From VXYL01 sp965243175 (lineage in GTDB: Bacteria > Pseudomonadota > Gammaproteobacteria > Pseudomonadales > Azotimanducaceae), in contig OZ251532.1 of NCBI GenBank assembly GCA_965243175.1, positions 124,001 to 188,000 on the forward strand: a stretch of 64,000 nt of DNA. Direction: 5' to 3'. The position numbers and the translations under genes are program-made. Below are positions 33,931 to 42,109 of this stretch, in pieces. Position 1 is the first letter of the stretch. The number at the start of each line of letters is the position of its first letter. Under the pieces are notes generated by a model. It did not search any database, was not told where the DNA came from, and saw nothing but the letters and a program-made list of their open reading frames with translations.

Positions 33931-35483
33931 GTCGCCGTGCGCACTTCGCCGCGGGGACAATCGTCGCGCTGCTGAGCGCCCTCGCCGCATTTGAGGCGGC
34001 GTCCAGCGAAGAAGAGATCGTCGTCGCGTTCGGCGCCGAGCCGCAGCAGGTGGATCCAACCCGCTCGTCGGCAGGGGTGGACGGCTACTACATCGATCTC
34101 TTCTACGAAGGCCTGCTCACCGTTACGCCCAGCTTCGAGCGCGTACACTGGCTGGCGGAATCGTGGCAGGTGGTGGAACGCGAGGACGGGCTCGCGATCG
34201 CGGTGACGATCCGCGACGGCGTGAAATTCCACAACGGCGATCTCCTCACCTCGCGGGACTTCGCCTACGCCTTCGAGCGGCTCACCGATCCGTTGTCGCC
34301 CACCGCCGGGCGGCTGCGCTACGTGGAGCGCATCCAAATCCACGACGACCGGCGCTTCGACTTCGTGCTGAACAGCCCGGACGGCTCGCTGGAAGCCTTG
34401 AATCTGGTGCTCACCGCCATCCCGCACCGCTACTTCCAGGAAGTCGGCGACGAAGGCGTACAGGCGCATCCCATCGGCACCGGGCCTTGGAAGTTCGTCT
34501 CCCGCAAGCCCAGAGAGGAACTGGTCGTCGAACGCTTCGAGGACTACTGGAACAAGGAAGCGATGCCGGTCGCCAAACGTCTGCGCATCAAGATCATCCC
34601 CGAGGACACCACCCGCGTGGCGGCCTTCAAGACCGGCGCCGTGGATTGGATCGACGCCGTGCCCCCGGCCCAGGTGCGCGAGTTCGAAGGCTTGCCCGGC
34701 GTCGAAGTCGCGTCCTTGCCGGCGCCGAACAACCTGTACGTGGCCTTGAACGCCATCGACGCTGGCAGCCCCTTCCGCTTCGCCAAGGTGCGCCAGGCCG
34801 TCGCCCACGCCATCCACGTGGACGACATCGTGCGCTATCTGCTCTACGGCCAAGGCATCCGCACCGTGCAGCTCGCCCCCGGCACCCTCGGCTACGACGA
34901 AGACTTGCAGCCCCACCCCTACGATCCCGAACGCGCTCGGCAACTGCTCGCGGAAGCTGGCTTTCCCGCTGGCTTCAACGTCAACTGCTACAACCTCACC
35001 ACGCCCCGGGAGCCGTACTTCAAGGAAGTGGGCGAGACGATCTTCGCCTTCCTCAACGAAGTGGGCATCCGCTGCCGCATCGTGCAGTTGGAATACGGCG
35101 CCTGGATCGCGGTGGGGCGGCGCTTCTCGCGGCCGCACATGGACGGCATCTTCAGCACGATGTGGGGGCAGGGGCTGCCGGGCGATCCCACCGATGCGTG
35201 GTCCGGCCACGTCCACACCACGGGCGACGGCTGGGGCACCTATTCCTACCACTCGGACGCGGAACTCGACGCGCTGATCAAGGAGTTGCGCACGACGATG
35301 GAGACGCCGCGTCGAGTCGAACTCATTCGCCGCATCGCCCGCCGCAAGCACGAGGAAGTGGCCGGCGGCTTCCCTACCTACCGCCCCATGCTCACCCTCG
35401 CCTGGCGCGACCATCTGCGCTTCGAGCCTTGGCCGGGCGCGTTCTGGCGTTCGATGCGCGGCTTGCGCCCAAGCAGCCGTTGA
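33927..35483 (+). CDS. peptide ABC transporter substrate-binding protein
   Basis: 518 residues, family 5 extracellular binding protein (DppA/OppA type). TTG start overlaps the DUF427 stop. Signal segment (IVALLSALAAFEAASS), then VDPTRSSAGVDG, DLFYEGLLTV, IRDGVKFHNGDLLTSRDFAYAFERL, IGTGPWKF and a typical late AWSGHVHTTGDG. It captures peptides or similar ligands in the periplasm for the permeases that follow. Substrate not decidable. Confidence 0.92.
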   Translation: MSRRAHFAAGTIVALLSALAAFEAASSEEEIVVAFGAEPQQVDPTRSSAGVDGYYIDLFYEGLLTVTPSFERVHWLAESWQVVEREDGLAIAVTIRDGVKFHNGDLLTSRDFAYAFERLTDPLSPTAGRLRYVERIQIHDDRRFDFVLNSPDGSLEALNLVLTAIPHRYFQEVGDEGVQAHPIGTGPWKFVSRKPREELVVERFEDYWNKEAMPVAKRLRIKIIPEDTTRVAAFKTGAVDWIDAVPPAQVREFEGLPGVEVASLPAPNNLYVALNAIDAGSPFRFAKVRQAVAHAIHVDDIVRYLLYGQGIRTVQLAPGTLGYDEDLQPHPYDPERARQLLAEAGFPAGFNVNCYNLTTPREPYFKEVGETIFAFLNEVGIRCRIVQLEYGAWIAVGRRFSRPHMDGIFSTMWGQGLPGDPTDAWSGHVHTTGDGWGTYSYHSDAELDALIKELRTTMETPRRVELIRRIARRKHEEVAGGFPTYRPMLTLAWRDHLRFEPWPGAFWRSMRGLRPSSR

Positions 35484-35504
35484 CGAAACCGTGGCCGCCC
35501 CAGC

Positions 35505-36428
35505 GTGAAAACCTACGTCGCCAAGCGCCTGCTGCAAGGCGCAGTCGCCATTCTCGGCGCGCTGCTGATCGTCTTCGTGGCGCAGCGTCTTTCCGGCGAT
35601 CCGGTGGCGCTGATGCTGCCGATGGACGCTGGCGAGGAAGAGTTCGCCGCCATGCGCGAAGCGCTCGGCCTGGACAAGCCGCTGCCGGTGCAGTTCGCGC
35701 TCTTCCTCGGCAATGCCCTGCAAGGCGACTTCGGCAACTCCTACCAGTGGCAGGCGCCGGCCATGGCGCTGCTCATCGAACGGCTGCCAGCGACGTTGGA
35801 GCTGGCCCTTGCCGGGCTCGTCTTCGCGCTGCTGCTGGCGGTGCCGCTCGGCGTCGTCTCCGCGGTGCATCGGGGCGGCATCGTGGATCGCGCCGCCAAG
35901 CTCTTCGCCATGCTCGGCCAGGCGGTGCCGGGATTCTGGATCGGCTTGCTGCTTATTCTGCTGGTGGCGGTGAAGCTGCAATGGCTGCCGGCGTTCGGGC
36001 GCGGCGGCCTCGGCCATCTGGTGCTGCCGGCCATCGCGCTCGGCTGGTATCCGGTGGCGGCGATGACGCGCACCTTGCGTTCGGCGATGCTGGACATTCT
36101 GGGCTCGGACTACATTCGCATGGCGCGCGCCATCGGCCTGCCGGAGCGGTGGATCGTCTGGCGCTACGCGCTGCGCAACGCGATGGTGCCGCTGGCCACC
36201 ATGATCGGCGTCTACTTCGCCAACATGCTCGGCGGCGCCTTCGTGATCGAAGTGGTGTTCGCCTGGCCGGGCGTCGGGCGCACGGTGGTGGATGCCGTCT
36301 TCGCCCGCGACTTTCCGGTGGTGCAGGCCGGAGTCGCGCTCGCGGCGCTGGTCTTCGTGGTGGTGAATCTGCTGGTGGACCTGTCCTACGGCTTCATCGA
36401 CCCGCGCATTCGCCATGCGGAATCGTAG
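35505..36428 (+). CDS. peptide ABC transporter permease (DppB type)
   Basis: 307 residues, inner-membrane permease. Begins YVAKRLLQGAVAILGALLIVFVAQRLSGDPV, has GNSYQW and the EAA-like loop DYIRMARAIGLPERWIVWRYALRNAM. Six hydrophobic helices. 21 nt after the binding protein and 6 nt before its partner permease. Confidence 0.94.
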   Translation: MKTYVAKRLLQGAVAILGALLIVFVAQRLSGDPVALMLPMDAGEEEFAAMREALGLDKPLPVQFALFLGNALQGDFGNSYQWQAPAMALLIERLPATLELALAGLVFALLLAVPLGVVSAVHRGGIVDRAAKLFAMLGQAVPGFWIGLLLILLVAVKLQWLPAFGRGGLGHLVLPAIALGWYPVAAMTRTLRSAMLDILGSDYIRMARAIGLPERWIVWRYALRNAMVPLATMIGVYFANMLGGAFVIEVVFAWPGVGRTVVDAVFARDFPVVQAGVALAALVFVVVNLLVDLSYGFIDPRIRHAES

Positions 36429-36434
36429 CGTTCG

Positions 36435-37334
36435 ATGAGCGACGCGGCGGCCCAGACGAACCCGGCGCCGATGCCGAGGCCGTTGCTGGCACGGCTGCTG
36501 CGGCGAGGCGAGGGACGGTTCCCGGCGCTTGCCGCCGGGGTGCTTGCGCTGGTGCTGCTGAGTGCGCTGTTCGGGCCTTGGATCGCGCCCCACGACGCCG
36601 GCAAGATCGCGCTCGCGGACGCGATGACGCCGCCGGTTTGGGCGGAAGGCGGCAGCACGGAACATTGGCTGGGCACGGACAACCTGGGGCGCGACATCCT
36701 GAGCCGCATCATCGCCGGCGCAAGGGTTTCGGCGAACGTGGCGCTGTACGCCATCGTCATCTCCGGCTTCGTCGGGGCGCTGCTGGGGATGGCCGCCGGC
36801 TACTTCGGCGGCGTCGTCGATGCGCTGATCTCGCGCCTGATCGACGTGCAGATGTCCGTGCCGTCGATTCCGCTCGCCATGCTGTTCGCGGCGGTGCTGC
36901 CGCCGGGCGAGGCGATGGTGGTGTTCATCATCGTGCTGAGCTACTGGACGTGGTACGCGCGGCTGGTGCGCGGCGAAGTGCTGAGCCTGCGCGAGCGCGA
37001 CTTCATCAAGCTGGCGAAGATCGCCGGCGTCGGCACGCCGACGATCTTCCACCGCCACCTGGCGCCGAACCTCCTGAACATGCTGCTCGTGCTGGCGACG
37101 TTGCAGTTCGGCAGCGTCATCGTCTTCGAGGCCGGCTTGAGCTTCCTCGGCCTCGGCATTCAGCCGCCGAACGTTTCCTGGGGCGGCATGTTGGCGGACG
37201 GGCGCAACTTCATCGACGTGGCGTGGTGGCTCATCACCATGCCGGGGCTGGCGATCATGGCCTCGTGCCTCGCCTCCAACCTGCTCGGCGACTGGCTGCG
37301 CGACACCTTCGATCCGGTGCGGCGACAGCTGTGA
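36435..37334 (+). CDS. peptide ABC transporter permease (DppC type)
   Basis: 299 residues. Seen: FGPWIAPHD, HWLGTDNLGRDILSRIIAGARVS (signature of DppC), the cytoplasmic loop RERDFIKLAKIAGVGTPTIFHRHLAPN, and terminal LLGDWLRDTFDPV. The stop shares one base with the next ATG. Confidence 0.94.
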   Translation: MSDAAAQTNPAPMPRPLLARLLRRGEGRFPALAAGVLALVLLSALFGPWIAPHDAGKIALADAMTPPVWAEGGSTEHWLGTDNLGRDILSRIIAGARVSANVALYAIVISGFVGALLGMAAGYFGGVVDALISRLIDVQMSVPSIPLAMLFAAVLPPGEAMVVFIIVLSYWTWYARLVRGEVLSLRERDFIKLAKIAGVGTPTIFHRHLAPNLLNMLLVLATLQFGSVIVFEAGLSFLGLGIQPPNVSWGGMLADGRNFIDVAWWLITMPGLAIMASCLASNLLGDWLRDTFDPVRRQL

Positions 37335-38305
37335 TGCTGCGCGTCCGCAACCTCAAGACCCATCTGCACCTCAAGCGCGGGGTGTTGAAGGCGGTGGACG
37401 GCGTGAGCTTCGATCTCGCCGCCGGCGAGACCCTGGGCCTCATCGGCGAATCCGGCAGCGGCAAGACGATGACCGGCCTCTCGCTGCTGGGCCTGCCGCC
37501 GAAGCCCGCCGGACGCATCGTCGGCGGAACCGTGGAGCTCGATGGCCGCGAGCTGGTGGGCTTGGACGAACGCATCATGGCGGCGGAAGTGCGTGGCCGG
37601 CAGATCGCGATGATCTCGCAGGATCCCATGACGTCCCTCAATCCGGTGTTCACGGTCGGCGAGCAGGTGGCGGCGCCGATTCGGGCGCACGGCATGGCTG
37701 GCCGTGGAGAAAGCGAGCCACGGGCGGCAATCGACTTGGCGGTGGACGAACTGGAACACGTGCGCGTTCCAGCGGCCAGAGAGCGGGCGCGGGACTATCC
37801 GCACCAGTTCAGCGGCGGGATGCGTCAGCGCGTGGTGGCGGCGATGGCGATTGCCTGCCGTCCGCGGCTGCTGATCGCCGACGAACCCACCAGCGCGCTC
37901 GACGTGACCATTCAAGTGCAGCTGATGGATCTGCTCGAACGCATTCAAGCCGACACCGGCGCCGGCCTGCTCTTCATCACCCACGATCTCGGCGTCGCGG
38001 CTCGGGTCTGCGACCGCATCGCCGTGATGTACGCCGGGCGGATCGTCGAACTGGCCACCGCCAAGGAACTGTACGCGGCGCCGCGCCACCCCTATTCGCA
38101 AGGGTTGCTGGCGGCGGTGCCCCGTCTCGGCCAGCGGCGCAAGCGGTTGGCTTCCATTCCCGGCAGCCCGCCGAACCCCCTGGCGCTGCCGAGCGGCTGC
38201 GCGTTCCATCCCCGTTGCCCCCACGCCACCGACCGCTGCCGTGAACAAGCGCCGCCGGAAGTGGCGACCGACGGCGGCCGGGTCGCCTGCTGGCTGCACG
38301 CATGA
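37334..38305 (+). CDS. peptide ABC transporter ATPase (DppD type)
   Basis: 323 residues. Walker A GESGSGKTM, signature FSGGMRQRV, Walker B LLIADEPTSALD, switch His ITHDLGV, and the C-terminal oligopeptide-transporter extension with CAFHPRCPHATDRC. That cysteine cluster is typical of the Opp/Dpp ATPases. Overlaps its partner by 4 nt. Confidence 0.94.
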   Translation: MLRVRNLKTHLHLKRGVLKAVDGVSFDLAAGETLGLIGESGSGKTMTGLSLLGLPPKPAGRIVGGTVELDGRELVGLDERIMAAEVRGRQIAMISQDPMTSLNPVFTVGEQVAAPIRAHGMAGRGESEPRAAIDLAVDELEHVRVPAARERARDYPHQFSGGMRQRVVAAMAIACRPRLLIADEPTSALDVTIQVQLMDLLERIQADTGAGLLFITHDLGVAARVCDRIAVMYAGRIVELATAKELYAAPRHPYSQGLLAAVPRLGQRRKRLASIPGSPPNPLALPSGCAFHPRCPHATDRCREQAPPEVATDGGRVACWLHA

Positions 38306-39255
38306 CGCTGCTGCGAATCGACAGCGCGAGTTGCCGCTTCAAGACCAAAGGCGGCCTGCTCACTGCGGTGGACGACGTGTCGTTCGAGGTGGCCAAGGGG
38401 GAGACGTTCGCGCTGGTGGGCGAATCGGGTTGCGGCAAGAGCACCTTGGCGTCGTTGATTCTCAAGCTGAATCCGCTGGCCAAGGGGCGCATCCTGTTCG
38501 ATGGCGAAGACGTGGGCGGCCTGCGAGGGGCCGCCGCCAAGCGCTATCGGGCACGGGTGCAGGCGGTCTTCCAGGACCCTTACAGTTCGCTGAATCCACG
38601 CTTGAAGGTTCGGAAGATTCTGGCGGAGCCGCTGCTTGCGCACGGCGTGGCGCGCGGCGAAGCAGCCGCGAAGGTGGCGGGCGCGCTGGAACGGGTGGGT
38701 TTGCCATCGAGTGCGGCCGGGCTCTATCCGCACGAGTTCTCCGGCGGCCAGCGGCAACGCATCGCCATCGCGCGGGCGCTGATTCTGGAGCCGGAGCTGA
38801 TCGTGCTGGACGAGCCGATCTCGGCGCTGGACGTGTCCATTCGCGCCCAGATCCTCAATCTGCTGCAAGACTTGCAGGAGGAACGCGGCCTGACCTATCT
38901 GCTCATCGCCCACGACCTCGCGCTGGTGGAACACGCCGCCGACCGCGTGGCGGTGATGTATCTGGGGCAGATCGTGGAATTCGGCCCGTGCGCGGAGCTT
39001 TTCGCGGCGGCTGCCCATCCGTACACGCGGGCGCTGCTCGCCGCGGTGCCGCAGCCCGACCCGCTCGCGCCGCGCTCGCAGCATCTGGCGAGCGGCGAAG
39101 TGGCCAATGCCTTGTCGCCGCCAGCGGGCTGCCGCTTCCACCCGCGCTGCGAAAGCTGCATGGACGTCTGCCGCTCAACGCCGCCGCGCTTTGCCGCCGC
39201 AGCGCCAGGCCACGAAGCGCGCTGCCACCTGCTCGCCGCCAGCGGGAATCCCTAG
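38302..39255 (+). CDS. peptide ABC transporter ATPase (DppF type)
   Basis: 317 residues. Walker A GESGCGKST, signature FSGGQRQR, Walker B IVLDEPISALD, IAHDLALV and C-terminal CRFHPRCESCMDVC. Together with DppD it powers the importer. Convergent with tsf at 17 nt, with no visible terminator between. Confidence 0.94.
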   Translation: MTLLRIDSASCRFKTKGGLLTAVDDVSFEVAKGETFALVGESGCGKSTLASLILKLNPLAKGRILFDGEDVGGLRGAAAKRYRARVQAVFQDPYSSLNPRLKVRKILAEPLLAHGVARGEAAAKVAGALERVGLPSSAAGLYPHEFSGGQRQRIAIARALILEPELIVLDEPISALDVSIRAQILNLLQDLQEERGLTYLLIAHDLALVEHAADRVAVMYLGQIVEFGPCAELFAAAAHPYTRALLAAVPQPDPLAPRSQHLASGEVANALSPPAGCRFHPRCESCMDVCRSTPPRFAAAAPGHEARCHLLAASGNP

Positions 39256-39272
39256 CCAAGCGCCTCGGGAGT

Positions 39273-40130
39273 TCAGCCGATCTGCTTGCGCACTTCTTCG
39301 GCGAAGTTCTCTTCGCGCTTGTCGATGCCTTCGCCGACCTCGAAGCGTTCGAAGCCGATGCAGGCGGCCTTGGCGTTGGCGAGCAGCTTGCCGACCTTGA
39401 TGGCCGTGTCCTTGACGAAGTCCTGCTCGACCAGGCTCGACTCGGCGAGGAACTTGCGCATTCGGCCGTCGATGATGCGTTCGAGAATCTGCGGCGGCTT
39501 CGGTTTCGCCGCTTCCGCTTCCTCCTGCGCTGTCTGCTGCTCGACCAGAACACGTTCCTTGGCGACCACCTCCGCCGGCATGTCGTCCGGCGCGACCACG
39601 AGGGGGCGCATGGCCGTGACGTGCATGGCGAGGTCGCGGCCCAGCGCAGCGTCGTCCGTGGAGAGCGCCACCAACGCGCCCTTCTTGAGGTCCTGGTGCA
39701 GATAGCTCACCACCGTGCCGCCAGCTGGCGCTTCCAGCAGCGCGGCGCGGCGGACGCGGATGTTCTCGCCCACTTCCTGCACCAGCGCTTGACGCGCCTC
39801 TTCCAACGTCTCCGCGATGCCCTCCGCGCCGGCCGCGAGCACCGTCTCCACCGCATGGGCGACGAACGCCGCGAACTTCGGATTGCGGGCGGCGAAGTCC
39901 GTCTCGATGTTCACTTCCACCATGGCGCCGCGGCCAGCCGCGACCTTGATGCCGAGCAGCCCTTCGGCGGCGGTGCGGTCCGCCTTCTTCTCCGCCTTGG
40001 CGCCGCTTTGCAGGCGCACGATGTCGATGGCGCGGGCCATGTCCCAGTCCGCTTCCGCCAGCGCCTTCTTGCAGTCGCCGAAGCCGACGCCGGTGCGTTC
40101 GCGGAGTTCCTTGATCATCGCCATGTTCAT
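39273..40130 (-). CDS. tsf: elongation factor Ts
   Basis: 285 residues; nucleotide exchange factor for EF-Tu. N-terminal UBA-like helix with ELRERTGVGFGDCKKALAEA, then VNIETDFAARNPKFAAFV, the core that contacts EF-Tu, and C-terminal VEQDFVKD. Start overlaps the rpsB stop by 4 nt. The usual downstream pyrH and frr are missing here; a convergent transporter follows. Confidence 0.96.
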   Translation of the reverse strand: MNMAMIKELRERTGVGFGDCKKALAEADWDMARAIDIVRLQSGAKAEKKADRTAAEGLLGIKVAAGRGAMVEVNIETDFAARNPKFAAFVAHAVETVLAAGAEGIAETLEEARQALVQEVGENIRVRRAALLEAPAGGTVVSYLHQDLKKGALVALSTDDAALGRDLAMHVTAMRPLVVAPDDMPAEVVAKERVLVEQQTAQEEAEAAKPKPPQILERIIDGRMRKFLAESSLVEQDFVKDTAIKVGKLLANAKAACIGFERFEVGEGIDKREENFAEEVRKQIG

Positions 40131-41116
40131 GGCGCTTGCTCCTCCTGGGCTTGCGGGCTGTCCGTGGGTGGGGTTTCGGGAGTCGCTTCCGGTGCGGGCA
40201 CCGCAGTCGCTTCCGATGCGGGCGCTGGCGTCGATTCCGCTGTGGGTGCTTGAGTCGGTTCCGGCGTGGACGCTTGAGTCGCTTCCGGCGCGGGTGCCGG
40301 AGTCGGTTCGGTTGCGGGCGCCGCAGTCGCCTCAGGCGTAGGCGCCGTAGTCGGTTCCGGCGACGGCGACGGGGCCGCCGAAGGCGCGGCGTCTTCGATG
40401 TCGACGAAGTCCTCGACCGTCACGTCGCCGGAACTGCGCGCCTTGCCTTCCTCGACGGCATCCGCGACCGCGACGACGAACATCTGCACCGCGCGAATGG
40501 CGTCGTCGTTGCCGGGGATGACGAAGTCCACGCCGTCCGGGCTGCTGTTGGTGTCGACCACGCCGATCACCGGAATGCCGAGCTTGTTGGCCTCGGTGAC
40601 GGCGATGCGCTCGTGGTGGACGTCGACCACGAACAGCGCATCGGGCAGGCCGCCCATCTCCTTGATGCCGCCGAGGCTGCGTTGCAGCTTCTCCATCATG
40701 CGGCGGCGTTGCAGGCCCTCCTTCTTGGTCAGCAGGTCGAACGTGCCGTCTTCGGCTTGCGTTTCCAGTTCCGTCAGGCGGCGAATGGACTGGCGAATGG
40801 TCTTGTAGTTGGTGAGCGTGCCGCCGAGCCAGCGCTGGTCGATGTACGGCATGCCGACCCGCTCGGCCTGCTCGCGGATCACCTTGGACGCGGCGCGCTT
40901 GGTGCCGACGAAGAGAATCTTGTGCCGCCGCGCAGCCAGGCGCCGCACTTCGTCGAGCGCCGCCTCCAACGCCGGCAGGGTGGCTTCGAGGTTGATGATG
41001 TGGATCTTGTTGCGCGCGCCGAAGATGTGCTGCGCCATCTTCGGATTCCAAAAGCGCGTCTGATGGCCGAAATGCACGCCGGCCGCCAGCATGTCGCGCA
41101 TGCTGAGTGTGCTCAT
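40127..41116 (-). CDS. rpsB: ribosomal protein S2 with extra repetitive C-terminal tail
   Basis: 329 residues; the first about 240 are standard S2 (AGVHFGHQTRFWNPKM, LFVGTKRAAS, YIDQRWLGGTLTNYKT, LPDALFVVD, GVVDTNSSPDGVDFVIPGNDDA). From about residue 245 a Pro/Ala/Thr/Glu-rich tail of some 85 residues follows, mostly an eight-residue repeat, about one third longer than usual S2. The tail stays in frame and ends just before tsf. RBS GGAGA lies 9 nt before the ATG. Confidence 0.96.
   Translation of the reverse strand: MSTLSMRDMLAAGVHFGHQTRFWNPKMAQHIFGARNKIHIINLEATLPALEAALDEVRRLAARRHKILFVGTKRAASKVIREQAERVGMPYIDQRWLGGTLTNYKTIRQSIRRLTELETQAEDGTFDLLTKKEGLQRRRMMEKLQRSLGGIKEMGGLPDALFVVDVHHERIAVTEANKLGIPVIGVVDTNSSPDGVDFVIPGNDDAIRAVQMFVVAVADAVEEGKARSSGDVTVEDFVDIEDAAPSAAPSPSPEPTTAPTPEATAAPATEPTPAPAPEATQASTPEPTQAPTAESTPAPASEATAVPAPEATPETPPTDSPQAQEEQAP
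40175..40342 (-). repeat. seven 24-bp tandem repeats in rpsB tail
   Basis: Exactly seven units of 24 bp encode PTPEATAA, PATEPTPA, PAPEATQA, STPEPTQA, PTAESTPA, PASEATAV and PAPEATPE. Unit length divisible by three keeps the frame when copies are gained or lost, so tail length could vary between strains. Confidence 0.85.
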
Positions 41117-41212
41117 GGTTGGTCTCCGGGTTGGGTTCCCCGCCACGTCCCGCCGTTGAATCCGCCACCGCAATGGCCACCCGCAACGACACCGCCAACG
41201 CAGCGCTTATTC

Positions 41213-41231
41213 CCCTCGCCTAGGGCGAGGG
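41213..41231 (-). promoter_or_regulatory. perfect 8-bp hairpin at 5' end of rpsB leader
   Basis: CCCTCGCC and GGCGAGGG flank a three-base loop. On the rpsB strand the hairpin would sit at the very start of the transcript if the promoter just upstream is used. It lacks a T-run, so it is not an intrinsic terminator; a role in mRNA stability or S2 feedback control is possible. Confidence 0.45.
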
Positions 41232-41237
41232 CGCGGC

Positions 41238-41265
41238 TTTATACCACATTCGGAGCGCGTACGAA
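41238..41265 (-). promoter_or_regulatory. rpsB-tsf promoter
   Basis: On the - strand, TATAAA (41243-41238) preceded after 16 nt by TTCGTA (41265-41260). Good -10, poor -35. Gives a leader of about 115 nt with the hairpin first. Confidence 0.4.
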
Positions 41266-41605
41266 GGTGGTGTTCGACGGATCGATCGGGGTTCTTTCAC
41301 GGAACCCGATCCGCCGAGACAGCAGGTTCGGGTACTTTCAATAAGGGTTGGCGACGAATACCGCAGCTAGGTGGGGCACCTGGCCCCAGCGAACCGTGTA
41401 ACCACAGCCCTCCCAACCGCGTTGAGGGGCAACTCTTGCGTGGGAATGTCGGCTTGTCAAGCGGTTTTCGCGGGCTTGCGGCGGTGCCCCCCAGCGTCCA
41501 TGCTGATCGAATCGAACGAGAACGTGGCACTCTGCTGCCATCAGCGACAGCTTCGTTCATGCTCGCTTCTCATTGGACAACACGGCAAAGGCCAAGGCGA
41601 ACAAG
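41266..41605. other. intergenic region, nothing recognised
   Basis: About 340 bases between the divergent rpsB promoter and the gene at 41606. Open frames here show no family features. Promoters for the rightward gene should lie here, but none stands out. Confidence 0.5.
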
Positions 41606-42094
41606 ATGGCGGAGACGATTCGGAACGGCTACGAGGACGGCGTTCATGCCGCGTGGGTGGGCGAGATCCAAGGCGAACTTTTCTTCAACGCGCTGGCGGA
41701 GTCCGAGGCGGGCGCGGGGCGTGGGAAGTGGGAGATCCTGGCGAAGTTGGAGCGTGTGACCGGCCAGCGCATGGCGACGGTGCTGCAGGCGAGAAACGTC
41801 GCTCTCGAGGCGCCGGAAGCGTCCGGGCAACTGCTCGCCGCGGCGCAGGAGTATGCCAAGCTGCCGTTTTCGGAAGCGGTCTCCGCCATGCGCCCGATCC
41901 TGCTGGACGCCATCGGCAAGTTCGAAGCGTTGCTCGATCAGGCGCCGGCCGCAGAGCGAAGCGAGATGCAGTTCCTCGTCGATCACGAGCGCGCCATCCT
42001 GAGCTTCGTGGACCTGGAGGCCGCCGGGCAGGGCGAAGCCTCGCTGGACGCGGCGCGGGAGCTCATCGCGCAGAGCGATGCGGGAGCGTCCTGA
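41606..42094 (+). CDS. helical protein of unknown function, possibly ferritin-like
   Basis: 162 residues from ATG 41606 (a TTG at 41573 would add 11). Almost wholly alpha-helical. Glutamates and a histidine spaced along the helices (ELFFNALAESEAG, KWEILAKLERVTG, FLVDHERAILSFVDLE) resemble the metal-ligand pattern of ferritin-like diiron proteins, but I cannot name a family. Cytoplasmic; convergent with the secreted protein gene 15 nt away. Confidence 0.6.
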   Translation: MAETIRNGYEDGVHAAWVGEIQGELFFNALAESEAGAGRGKWEILAKLERVTGQRMATVLQARNVALEAPEASGQLLAAAQEYAKLPFSEAVSAMRPILLDAIGKFEALLDQAPAAERSEMQFLVDHERAILSFVDLEAAGQGEASLDAARELIAQSDAGAS

Positions 42095-42109
42095 CGAAGA
42101 TGCCGGGTC

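Noticed and set aside
33852..37058. Long - strand frame over the peptide transporter
   Set aside because: Shadow of dppA, dppB and dppC genes; rich in His, Arg and Gln and no motif.
39256..39272. Terminator between dppF and tsf
   Set aside because: 17 bases with no stem and T-run.
41213..41231. Intrinsic terminator
   Set aside because: Stem is good but no T-run on either strand; better read as an rpsB leader hairpin.
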